From: Candidatus Sulfotelmatobacter sp.
Lineage (GTDB): Bacteria > Acidobacteriota > Terriglobia > Terriglobales > Acidobacteriaceae
NCBI GenBank assembly: GCA_030037575.1
Contig: JASHRB010000380.1
Coordinates: forward strand, 1 to 11,358
DNA: 11,358 nucleotides
Direction: 5' to 3'
Part shown: positions 1 to 6,513 of the stretch, piece by piece
Layout of the letters: the number at the start of each line of letters is the position of its first letter
Numbering within the stretch: position 1 is the stretch's first letter
The notes under the pieces: model-generated
What the model was told of the DNA's origin: nothing
Database searches by the model: none
The model's input: only the letters and a program-made list of their open reading frames with translations
Position numbers and translations under genes: made by a program

Positions 1-1070
1 TGACGCAGATCGAACGGGCCTTTGGCAAGGGTTCGATCATGCGGCTTGGCAAGGGCTCCAAGCCGATCGAGATCGAGACCATTTCGACCGGTTCCCTCGG
101 GCTTGATATTGCGCTGGGCATTGGCGGGCTGCCGCGCGGCCGGGTGGTCGAGATTTACGGGCCGGAATCCTCCGGCAAGACGACGATTACGCTGCAAGTA
201 ATTGCCCAGGCGCAGAAGGCCGGCGGCATGGCCGCGTTTGTCGATGCCGAGCATGCGCTCGATCCCGCGTACGCGAAAAAGCTGGGAGTCGATGTCGACA
301 ATTTGCTTGTCTCGCAGCCCGACTACGGCGAACAGGCGCTGGAGATCACAGAGGCTCTGGTTCGATCCAATGCGATCGATGTGCTGGTGGTCGATTCGGT
401 GGCGGCGCTCGTGCCCAAGGCCGAACTGGACGGCGAAATGGGCGAAAGCCACATGGGATTGCAGGCCCGATTGATGTCGCAGGCGCTGCGCAAGCTGACG
501 GGCACGGTGTCGAAATCGCGCACCTGCCTGATTTTTATCAACCAGATTCGCGAAAAGATCGGCGTGATGTTCGGCAATCCGGAGACCACCACCGGCGGCC
601 GGGCGCTAAAATTTTATTCCTCGGTGCGCGTGGATATTCGCCGCATCGCCGCGGTGAAAGAAGGCGAAACCGTGATCGGCTCGCGAACCAAAGTGAAAGT
701 GGTGAAGAACAAAGTCGCCGCCCCGTTCCGCGACGCCGAGTTCGACATTCTTTATGGCGAAGGGATTTCGCGCGAGGGCGATCTGCTCGACTTGGCGGTC
801 AGCAATACCGTGGTCGAGAAGTCAGGCTCATGGTTCAGCTACAAGGGCGAGCGCATCGGCCAGGGGCGCGAGAACGCGCGGCAGTTCCTGAAAGACAATA
901 AGGATGTTATGTCGAAGCTGGATGCGGAAGTGCGCCAGGCGCTGGGGCTGACCGGGCCGCAGGCGCAACCAGCGGCGGCCTCGACTCCACCGGCGCAGGG
1001 CGCTCGGGTCACCACCATGCCCACGGGAACTGATGCGGTGAAAGCGCCCATTGCGGCGGCCAGAAGGTAA
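1..1070 (+). CDS. recA: RecA recombinase, 5' end cut by window edge
   Basis: RecA forms ATP-dependent filaments on single-stranded DNA, drives strand exchange and stimulates LexA-type self-cleavage. The reading frame is already open at base 3 ([12 protein letters not shown]), which is the conserved RecA N-terminal stretch, so the ATG at 39 is an internal methionine and roughly 10-15 residues lie upstream of the window. Seen in order: Walker [10 protein letters not shown] (bases 159-185), a Walker B strand ending VLVVDS, the L1 region, and the L2 region around [20 protein letters not shown]. The C-terminus is a Pro/Ala/Gln-rich low-complexity tail ending in AARR and lacks the acidic tail known from E. 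coli RecA. No clear terminator follows it; padR starts 90 bases downstream. The family assignment is certain. Confidence 0.98.
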   Translation, partial: TQIERAFGKGSIMRLGKGSKPIEIETISTGSLGLDIALGIGGLPRGRVVEIYGPESSGKTTITLQVIAQAQKAGGMAAFVDAEHALDPAYAKKLGVDVDNLLVSQPDYGEQALEITEALVRSNAIDVLVVDSVAALVPKAELDGEMGESHMGLQARLMSQALRKLTGTVSKSRTCLIFINQIREKIGVMFGNPETTTGGRALKFYSSVRVDIRRIAAVKEGETVIGSRTKVKVVKNKVAAPFRDAEFDILYGEGISREGDLLDLAVSNTVVEKSGSWFSYKGERIGQGRENARQFLKDNKDVMSKLDAEVRQALGLTGPQAQPAAASTPPAQGARVTTMPTGTDAVKAPIAAARR

Positions 1071-1122
1071 CTAGCCCCGCCGGGCCCGCGTGACCTCGTA
1101 CAACTCACCGACGTAATCTCGA

Positions 1123-1158
1123 CGAATACAGGGTTCCTATATAGGATTCCTGTATTCG
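1123..1158. promoter_or_regulatory. 36-bp near-perfect palindrome, probable PadR operator
   Basis: The outer arms CGAATACAGG and CCTGTATTCG are perfect 10-bp inverted repeats. The centre TCCTATATAGGA is itself a perfect palindrome. Only the two bases between arm and core on each side break the symmetry. The dyad ends two bases before the padR ATG, so a bound dimer would cover the promoter core and the initiation region. PadR-family repressors usually bind such dyads in their own promoters; autoregulation here is inferred from that. Confidence 0.75.
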
Positions 1159-1160
1159 CG

Positions 1161-1502
1161 ATGAAAAAGTCGATTTCCTCGAAAATCTCCCGTGGCAGTG
1201 CCGAGCTCGCCATTCTTTCCCTGCTCGAAAAGCAAGTTCTTTACGGCTTTGAAATCTGCAAGCGCATTGAGGAAGGCAGCGGCGGCGCCCTGTGTTTCAC
1301 GCTCGCCTCCCTGTATCCCATGTTGTACGAGCTGGAAAAAAGGGGCTGGATCGAGGGCAAATGGCAAGCCAACCAGGCGGGTCGCGACCGCCGCTATTAC
1401 CGGCTTATGCCGGAAGGCAGGAGACAGCTCGCCCCCCTACGAAAACAGTGGCACGCATTCTTCGTCGCGCTTGACCAGCTTGCGGGAGTTCACCATGTCT
1501 GA
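1161..1502 (+). CDS. PadR-family transcriptional regulator
   Basis: A 113-residue single-domain winged-helix protein, the usual length of the short PadR subfamily. The N-terminal helix-turn-helix (about residues 10-60) carries the family signature LASLYPMLYELEKRGWIEGKW, and the wing follows with GRDRRYYRLMPEGRRQL. PadR proteins are dimeric repressors, often responding to small molecules or membrane stress. The ATG at 1161 is preferred because it directly follows the palindromic operator; there is no recognisable Shine-Dalgarno, so initiation on a very short or leaderless transcript is possible. The last 8 bases overlap the next gene, a helical-prefix membrane protein, a pairing commonly seen with PadR regulators. 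Its inducer cannot be read from the sequence. Confidence 0.93.
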   Translation: MKKSISSKISRGSAELAILSLLEKQVLYGFEICKRIEEGSGGALCFTLASLYPMLYELEKRGWIEGKWQANQAGRDRRYYRLMPEGRRQLAPLRKQWHAFFVALDQLAGVHHV

Positions 1503-2199
1503 GTGGAAGCGCATGGTTCACGACAAGTTGAACCTCGGCCTCAGCCCGCAGCAAGACGAGGAAGTCGTCAGCGAACTGGCCGGTCATCTGGAAGACCTCC
1601 ACCAGGATCTTCGACAGCGCGGGCTAAGCGAATCCGTGGCGCTGCGTCTTGCGTTCGCAGCAGTGGACGACTGGAAAGACCTGGCACGAAAAATTCGCAG
1701 CACAAAACGCGAGGAGACTGTCATGAATCACCGAACCAAAACTCTGTGGCTCCCGGGGCTGATGGCCTTTGCCGCCTCTTCAATTCTGCTGATGATTCTT
1801 CAGCGCCTCATCATGTTGCGGCCAACCCTGTTAATCACTTTGGAGCACATCATCCGGCTGCCTGCCGCTTTCTGGTGGAAGAACCAGGTGGACGTAATTT
1901 GCCTCTGCTGGTGGGTCTTGCTGCCGCTTTGCGGCGCTGCCGGAGCTTGCCTGTCACGCAGAGCTGGCGGCACGCGGCTGGCGTGCGCAGCTGCCAGCCT
2001 GTTTCCCTCGCTCGTGATGCTTGGCCTGTTCTGTTGCATCCTGCCGGTAAGTATGGTGATCGATAAAAACAGCTACCTGATGCAGCACCCTCTTTATTTC
2101 GTACTCGCCATGGTCAATTGGATCATGGTGCCGGGCCTGGCTTTGCTGCTTGGAGCCCTGCCGTTTCTGCAGCGGACAACAAGCCTCCGGCAACCATAA
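1495..2199 (+). CDS. PadR-linked membrane protein with HAAS/permease-prefix-like N-terminus
   Basis: A 234-residue protein starting at an ATG inside the end of padR, with GGGAG six bases upstream. Residues 1 to about 70 are charged and helical (EEVVSELAGHLEDLHQDL, then GLSESVALRLAFAAVDDW). This resembles the HAAS/DUF1700-type domain that accompanies PadR regulators and precedes permease or membrane segments in many bacteria. About four hydrophobic segments follow: near LWLPGLMAFAASSILLMIL, around CLCWWVLLPLCGAAGACL, around SLFPSLVMLGLFCCILPV, and around VLAMVNWIMVPGLALLLGAL. No catalytic motif is visible. The overlap argues for co-expression with PadR, perhaps as a membrane partner that senses stress or modulates the regulator. 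The domain name is from memory of family patterns; the function is inferred. Confidence 0.8.
   Translation: MSEWKRMVHDKLNLGLSPQQDEEVVSELAGHLEDLHQDLRQRGLSESVALRLAFAAVDDWKDLARKIRSTKREETVMNHRTKTLWLPGLMAFAASSILLMILQRLIMLRPTLLITLEHIIRLPAAFWWKNQVDVICLCWWVLLPLCGAAGACLSRRAGGTRLACAAASLFPSLVMLGLFCCILPVSMVIDKNSYLMQHPLYFVLAMVNWIMVPGLALLLGALPFLQRTTSLRQP
1711..1725 (+). promoter_or_regulatory. internal ribosome binding site and in-frame ATG
   Basis: GAGGAG at 1711-1716 lies six bases before an in-frame ATG at 1723, codon 77 of the PadR-linked membrane protein. The start falls exactly between the soluble helical domain and the first membrane segment (MNHRTKTLWLPG). A 158-residue membrane-only product could start here. 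Seen: the Shine-Dalgarno and spacing. Inferred: that it is used. Confidence 0.4.
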
Positions 2200-2233
2200 C
2201 GCGCCGCCCGCCGCTGGCGGCTGCTTGCGGAGC

Positions 2234-2267
2234 GGCAATTGCCATCCCGGTTGCCGCCGCATAGAAT
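2234..2267 (+). promoter_or_regulatory. sigma-70-type promoter for coaD with overlapping palindrome
   Basis: TTGCCA (2239-2244) and TAGAAT (2262-2267) are separated by exactly 17 bp, with the likely transcription start near 2274 and coaD at 2301. The perfect 10-bp palindrome GGCAATTGCC (2234-2243) overlaps the -35 element. The motif GGCAATTGC recurs at 2296-2304 over the coaD start codon. Confidence 0.6.
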
Positions 2268-2300
2268 GTGGCTTACCGCCTTTCGCTCGACTGAGGGCAA

Positions 2301-2882
2301 TTGCACAAAGGGCTTGCCATCTATCCCGGGTCGTTTGATCCGCCGACCAACGGCCACCTCGACCTGATCGGCCGGGGGGCCAAGATTTTTGAAGAGTTGG
2401 TGGTGGCTATTCTCCGCAATCCGGAAAAGAGCCCAATGTTCAGCCTGCCGGAGCGGCTGGAAATGCTGCGTCAGCTCACGGCCGAGTTCGACAACGTTCG
2501 CATCGACACATTCGACGGGCTGATGGTCGAATACGCAAAGTCGCTCGAAGCCACCTGCATTTTGCGCGGCATCCGGGCCGTCAGCGATTACGAATACGAA
2601 TTGCAGATGGCGCTGATGAACCGCAAACTCGAGCCTACGCTTGAAACTGTGTTCATGATGCCAGCCGACAAATACTCATACGTGAGTTCACGTCTGGTGC
2701 GGGAAGTGGCGCAGGCGGGCGGGCCGGTGAGGGGATTGGTGCCGGAAGTGGTGGAAGAGAAAGTGCGCGAAAAGCTGGATCCCGCGTACAAGCTGGGTAA
2801 TGTTCGCGAAATCGACATGGTGGAATCTTCCAGCGCAAGCCAATTGGAACGAAGAGAAAGGAAAAGGAAAAAGAAAGCATGA
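2301..2882 (+). CDS. coaD: pantetheine-phosphate adenylyltransferase (PPAT)
   Basis: CoaD transfers AMP from ATP to 4'-phosphopantetheine, giving dephospho-CoA, the penultimate step of cytosolic coenzyme A synthesis. The nucleotidyltransferase motif is YPGSFDPPTNGH at residues 8-19. The RGIRAVSDYEYELQMALMNRKL stretch (from about residue 89) and the YVSSRLVREVA stretch are classic for the family. The start must be TTG at 2301: an in-frame TGA sits at 2292-2294 and the first beta strand begins four codons in, leaving no other start; GAGG lies just upstream. At 193 residues it is about 30 longer than typical CoaD, because of a C-terminal extension ending in a Lys/Arg-rich tail (RRERKRKKKA). Its stop overlaps the next gene's start as ATGA, indicating translational coupling. 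Confidence 0.96.
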   Translation: MHKGLAIYPGSFDPPTNGHLDLIGRGAKIFEELVVAILRNPEKSPMFSLPERLEMLRQLTAEFDNVRIDTFDGLMVEYAKSLEATCILRGIRAVSDYEYELQMALMNRKLEPTLETVFMMPADKYSYVSSRLVREVAQAGGPVRGLVPEVVEEKVREKLDPAYKLGNVREIDMVESSSASQLERRERKRKKKA

Positions 2883-4075
2883 CCACCGCCACCCCTGAAG
2901 CCCTGCGTCTTACCGATCGGATCAATCGCATCGCGCCTTCCGCCACCATGGCGGTTGTGGCCGAGGCCGATAAGCTCCGCGCCCAAGGCATCGACGTGGT
3001 CGATTTCGGCGCCGGCGAGCCGCATTTCGCCACGCCGCAACCCATCAAGGATGCGGCCATCGCCGCGATCCAGGGAAACTTCACCAAGTACACGGCCGTG
3101 CCCGGCACGGCCGAACTGCGCGATGCCATCGCGCAGCGCCACGCTGTCGATTTCGATTCCGACTATGGCCGCGAAGAAGCGATTGCCGCCACGGGCGGCA
3201 AGAACGCATTGTTCAACGCGATTCAAGTTCTGGTCGATCACGGCGACGAAGTGATTCTTCCCGTGCCCTACTGGGTCTCGTTCAAAGATATCGTTGGCTA
3301 TGCCGGCGGCCAGTGCGTGCTGCTCGAAACCGACGAGTCGCAAGGTTTCCGCGTCACAGCGGAGGCGATGGCGAGGCTGATCACATCGCGAACCAAGGCG
3401 ATCATTCTGAATTCGCCATCCAATCCGTCGGGAGCGGTGATGACCGCGGCCGATCTCGCAGAAATCGTTCGCCTCGCTCACCAGCGCGGGATTTGGGTGC
3501 TTTCGGACGAGTGTTACGTTTATCTGAACTACACGGGCAAGAAATTTTCCGTGGGATCGTTGCGCGAGTTCAGGGAGCACATCATCGTTCTTGGCTCTCT
3601 GTCGAAAACCTACGCCATGACCGGCTGGCGGTTGGGCTACGCGCTTGGGCCGGCACCCATCATCAGTGCGATGTCGAAGCTGCAAAGCCAGTCGACTTCC
3701 AATCCCACATCCATCGTACAGAAGGCGGCGGTTGCGGCACTGCGCGGTCCGCAGGAATGCGTGGAGCAGATGCGCTGCGAATATGTCCAACTGCGCGATC
3801 ATGTGGTGAAGGGACTGCGATCGATTCCCGGGGTGACCTGCACCGTGCCCGATGGCGCGTTCTATGCGTATCCCAATATTTCGGCGTTTTTGGGCGGCAG
3901 CGACCTGCGCTCAGCCTCTGATGTTGCGGCAAAGCTGTTGCGCGAAGCACACGTCGCAACCGTGCCGGGAGAAGGATTCGGCACCAGGGAACACATTCGC
4001 GTTTCCTATGCAACTTCAAGGGCAGAGTTGGACCGCGGCTTGGAGCGCATGAGAAAGTTTTTCGCCGCCCGGTAG
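2879..4075 (+). CDS. PLP-dependent class I aminotransferase, aspartate aminotransferase-like
   Basis: A 398-residue fold-type I aminotransferase, normal for the AspB/AspC subgroup Ib; it transfers amino groups between an amino acid (probably aspartate) and 2-oxoglutarate in the cytosol. Visible: DFGAGEPHFATP near the N-terminus for substrate contact, KYTAVPGTAELRDAIA, the NSPSNPSG motif, SDECYVYL, and the PLP Schiff-base lysine K243 in SLSKTYAMTGWRLGY. The terminal arginine region is IRVSYATS. The start overlaps the coaD stop by four bases, and the purine-rich end of coaD (GGAAAAGG about 15 bases upstream) provides its ribosome binding site. An intrinsic terminator follows 40 bases after the stop. 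Exact substrate preference (aspartate, prephenate or others) cannot be decided from sequence alone. Confidence 0.93.
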   Translation: MTTATPEALRLTDRINRIAPSATMAVVAEADKLRAQGIDVVDFGAGEPHFATPQPIKDAAIAAIQGNFTKYTAVPGTAELRDAIAQRHAVDFDSDYGREEAIAATGGKNALFNAIQVLVDHGDEVILPVPYWVSFKDIVGYAGGQCVLLETDESQGFRVTAEAMARLITSRTKAIILNSPSNPSGAVMTAADLAEIVRLAHQRGIWVLSDECYVYLNYTGKKFSVGSLREFREHIIVLGSLSKTYAMTGWRLGYALGPAPIISAMSKLQSQSTSNPTSIVQKAAVAALRGPQECVEQMRCEYVQLRDHVVKGLRSIPGVTCTVPDGAFYAYPNISAFLGGSDLRSASDVAAKLLREAHVATVPGEGFGTREHIRVSYATSRAELDRGLERMRKFFAAR

Positions 4076-4115
4076 GCGCGACGCGGCCATTGCAGGTAAA
4101 ATTTAATCTCAGCGT

Positions 4116-4145
4116 GAGGCCGTCCCTTGGCGAACGGCCTCTTTT
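4116..4145 (+). terminator. intrinsic terminator after the coaD-aminotransferase unit
   Basis: GAGGCCGT (4116-4123) pairs perfectly with ACGGCCTC (4134-4141) around a 10-base loop, followed by TTTT (4142-4145). It ends the coaD operon 12 bases before the manA start codon. Confidence 0.85.
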
Positions 4146-4157
4146 CGTTGCGCTGGT

Positions 4158-5159
4158 ATGGGCGACTTATATCCATTGTTGATGCAGCCAGCGTTCGACC
4201 CGCGCCCCTGGGGAACGTTCGATCTCTCGCCGCTTTATCCCCATCACAGGTTCGAGCAAAAGATCGGTGAGGCGTGGTTTACCGGCGACCACTGCAAGGT
4301 GGCCAACGGCCCTTTGGCGGGGCAGACGCTCTCGCAAATCAGCCGGAAATATCAGCGCGAACTTGTCGGCGACGCCGCCCGCGATGCCAGCCGGTTTCCG
4401 CTGTTGTTGAAGTTTCTCTTTCCGCAGGAAAAACTTTCGGTGCAGGTTCATCCCGATGATGTGCAGGCGCTGAACGTCGGCCAGCCATGGGGAAAAACCG
4501 AGTGCTGGTACGTGGCCCACGCGCAACCGGGAGCGCAGATCGCTTTGGGGTTGAAGTCGGGAGCGACGCTTGCGGAATTCGAGCAATCGATCTATGAAAA
4601 TCGCGCCGAGGAATTGCTGAACTGGCTGAACGTTTACGCCGGCGACATGATTTACGTGGCCGGAGGAACCGTGCATACGCTGGGCCCGGGATCGATCATC
4701 GTGGAGACCCAGCAGCAGTCGGACACGACCTACCGTTTGTATGATTATGGCCGACCGCGCCAGCTTCATCTCCGGGATGGCCTGGCGGCCGTGAAAGAGA
4801 AAGTGTCGTCGGGAAGAGTGGTGCGGCCGGCTCCGGTACAAATTCGCGGCACCGCCAATCGCCGCGCTCCGCTTGTCGCCGCACCTTATTTCGTGGTCGA
4901 GATGTTCGAACTGAAAGATCTGCTAGAGTTATCCACGCGCGACGAGTCGGGAAGGAGTTCGGTGCAGGTTCTGCTTGGGATCGAAGGATGTGGCCTAGTC
5001 AAAACCGGCGGGGGTGAACCCGTGACTCTGGCCAAAGGCGATGCGGTCGTGATTCCGGGGGCAAGCGAGAAGTTTGCCGTACGTCCGCAGTGGACGCTGG
5101 AATTTCTGAGAGCGAGCGTTCCGGGAGCGACTCTACCCGAGCCCGAGACCCGAATGTGA
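4158..5159 (+). CDS. manA: class I mannose-6-phosphate isomerase
   Basis: A zinc-dependent cupin enzyme that interconverts fructose-6-phosphate and mannose-6-phosphate, here the entry into GDP-mannose synthesis. At 333 residues it matches the short class I type (Bacillus-like) rather than the longer enterobacterial one. The N-terminal landmark PRPWG is followed by VQVHPDD (Q96, H98), GKTECWYV (E115) and GGTVHTLGPG (H173), which together give the zinc ligands expected of the family. The stretch ETQQQSDTTYRLYDYGR is the conserved segment that follows. The ATG at 4158 has no clear Shine-Dalgarno; an in-frame ATG at 4182 is an alternative, but the upstream LYPLLMQPAF fits the family N-terminus. 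The stop lies one base before the manC start, so the two are co-translated. Confidence 0.93.
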   Translation: MGDLYPLLMQPAFDPRPWGTFDLSPLYPHHRFEQKIGEAWFTGDHCKVANGPLAGQTLSQISRKYQRELVGDAARDASRFPLLLKFLFPQEKLSVQVHPDDVQALNVGQPWGKTECWYVAHAQPGAQIALGLKSGATLAEFEQSIYENRAEELLNWLNVYAGDMIYVAGGTVHTLGPGSIIVETQQQSDTTYRLYDYGRPRQLHLRDGLAAVKEKVSSGRVVRPAPVQIRGTANRRAPLVAAPYFVVEMFELKDLLELSTRDESGRSSVQVLLGIEGCGLVKTGGGEPVTLAKGDAVVIPGASEKFAVRPQWTLEFLRASVPGATLPEPETRM

Positions 5160-5160
5160 A

Positions 5161-6288
5161 GTGTGCGTGAAGAAATTGAGTAAGAACCCAAACTTCTATC
5201 CTGTGATTCTGGCCGGCGGCCGGGGAACACGCTTCTGGCCGTTGAGCCGCAGGAAGCGCGCCAAACAGTTGCTCGCGCTCGATGGCAAGCAGACGATGAT
5301 TCAGCAGGCGGTGGCGCGGCTTCTCCCCATGGCGCCGCCGCGGCGGCTCTGGGTCATCACCAATGCCGATCTCCGCGCCCCCATTCGCGAGCAGTTGCCC
5401 AAGCTGCTTGCCTCCCAGATCCTAGCCGAGCCCATCGGCCGGAATACGGCGCCGGCGATCGGCCTGGCGGCATTTTTGCTTTTGCGCGAGAATCCCCATG
5501 CCGTGATTGGCATGTTCCCATCCGATCATGTCATCGGGGATGAAAAAACCTACCGCACGACCATCCAACGCGGAATCGAAATCGCCGCGCGTGGCGAGAA
5601 CATTGTGGTGCTGGGAATCCGGCCAACGCGTGCCGAAACTGGATACGGCTACGTTGAAGCGGGCGGCGCCTTTCCCGGCGACGCGCTGCGTGTGCGGCGA
5701 TTCACCGAGAAACCCAATGCGGAAAAAGCCGCGGAATTTGTGGCGTCGGGCAATTATTTTTGGAACAGCGGCATGTTTCTCTGGAGCGCTCGCACATTGG
5801 CGAACGCGCTGCTCGAACACTTGCCCAAGACGGCCTCCATCCTGCAGAAGATTGCCACAACTTTCCGAACAAAAAAGTTTGGTCGCACCTTTCGTCGGCT
5901 CTATCCGAAATGCGAAAACATCAGCATCGATTATGCCGTCCTCGAGCCCCGTTCCGCCAAGGGCGAGGCCGCGGGAAATATCATTTGTGTCCCAGCGGAG
6001 TTTGCCTGGAACGATCTGGGATCGTGGACTGCGGTGCACGAGCACCATGCTTCCAAAACGGCCGGTGGGGCCAAAAATCTGATTCGCGGTGAAAGTGTGT
6101 TTGTTCTAAATTCGCGGCGAAACTATATTCATGCACCGGGTAAATTTGTCGCCGCCGTCGGGGTCACCGATTTGGTGGTGGTCGAAACCGACGACGCGCT
6201 GCTGATTACAACGCTCCACCATGCGCAGGACGTTGGCCAGGTGGTGAAGCATCTTGACCAGAACAAGAGTCTGCATCGATTAACCTGA
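5161..6288 (+). CDS. manC: mannose-1-phosphate guanylyltransferase (GDP-mannose pyrophosphorylase)
   Basis: This enzyme joins mannose-1-phosphate and GTP to GDP-mannose with release of pyrophosphate. The nucleotidyltransferase signature is VILAGGRGTRFWPLSRR (from residue 15), with K35 in the following RAKQ, where most relatives have PKQ. Further family motifs are GMFPSDHVI, TGYGYVEAG, FTEKPN, NYFWNSGMFLW, ISIDYAVLE and WNDLGSW. At 375 residues it is the single-domain form without the C-terminal isomerase cupin, consistent with a separate manA one base upstream. The start is a non-ATG: GTG at 5161 is listed, GTG at 5167 is equally possible, and neither has a strong Shine-Dalgarno. Substrate assignment leans on the manA neighbour as well as the motifs. 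Confidence 0.93.
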   Translation: MCVKKLSKNPNFYPVILAGGRGTRFWPLSRRKRAKQLLALDGKQTMIQQAVARLLPMAPPRRLWVITNADLRAPIREQLPKLLASQILAEPIGRNTAPAIGLAAFLLLRENPHAVIGMFPSDHVIGDEKTYRTTIQRGIEIAARGENIVVLGIRPTRAETGYGYVEAGGAFPGDALRVRRFTEKPNAEKAAEFVASGNYFWNSGMFLWSARTLANALLEHLPKTASILQKIATTFRTKKFGRTFRRLYPKCENISIDYAVLEPRSAKGEAAGNIICVPAEFAWNDLGSWTAVHEHHASKTAGGAKNLIRGESVFVLNSRRNYIHAPGKFVAAVGVTDLVVVETDDALLITTLHHAQDVGQVVKHLDQNKSLHRLT

Positions 6289-6290
6289 GA

Positions 6291-6501
6291 AATCGACCCA
6301 CGTAGGACAGGGAGTGATCCTAAGAATCTGCCGGTACCGTAATTCGGGCTCTGCGCTCGGCATGGCGTCACGCCGAAGCCGCGTTTCTTCGCCGCGGGGC
6401 GGGGAATCTCAGGGCAGACAATCTTAGCGCACAAGGCCGCCTGCTCTTGGCAGACGGGTCGATTCATCCGGGAAGAGCAAAACCGCCCAGGGACTTTGCG
6501 C
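6291..6501 (+). ncRNA. structured intergenic RNA or leader, family unknown
   Basis: This gap between manC and the mutase contains much more pairing potential than a simple spacer. Domain 1: CTAAGA (6320-6325) with TCTTAG (6422-6427), stacked on TCTGCC (6327-6332) with GGCAGA (6413-6418), enclosing two GC hairpins (6357-6376 and 6379-6397). Domain 2: GCGCA.AAG (6427-6435) with CTT.TGCGC (6494-6501), enclosing GCTCTT/AAGAGC (6443-6448/6473-6478). A 9-bp perfect long-range pair, AATCGACCC (6291-6299) with GGGTCGATT (6456-6464), is incompatible with domain 2. The 174 bases it closes are about the size of a 6S RNA, with an internal stem and open flanks, but I could not match 6S conserved positions. 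A regulatory leader of the mutase is equally possible. Confidence 0.4.
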
Positions 6502-6513
6502 AACGGGTTAGGC

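Noticed and set aside
2588..3802. 404-codon open frame on the minus strand
   Set aside because: It lies antisense to coaD and the aminotransferase, both certain genes; its composition (Arg/His/Gly-rich) is that of a GC-rich antisense shadow with no family motif.
4097..4108. TAAAAT / TTTAAT as a manA promoter -10
   Set aside because: No acceptable -35 at 16-18 bp, and the intrinsic terminator would lie between it and manA.
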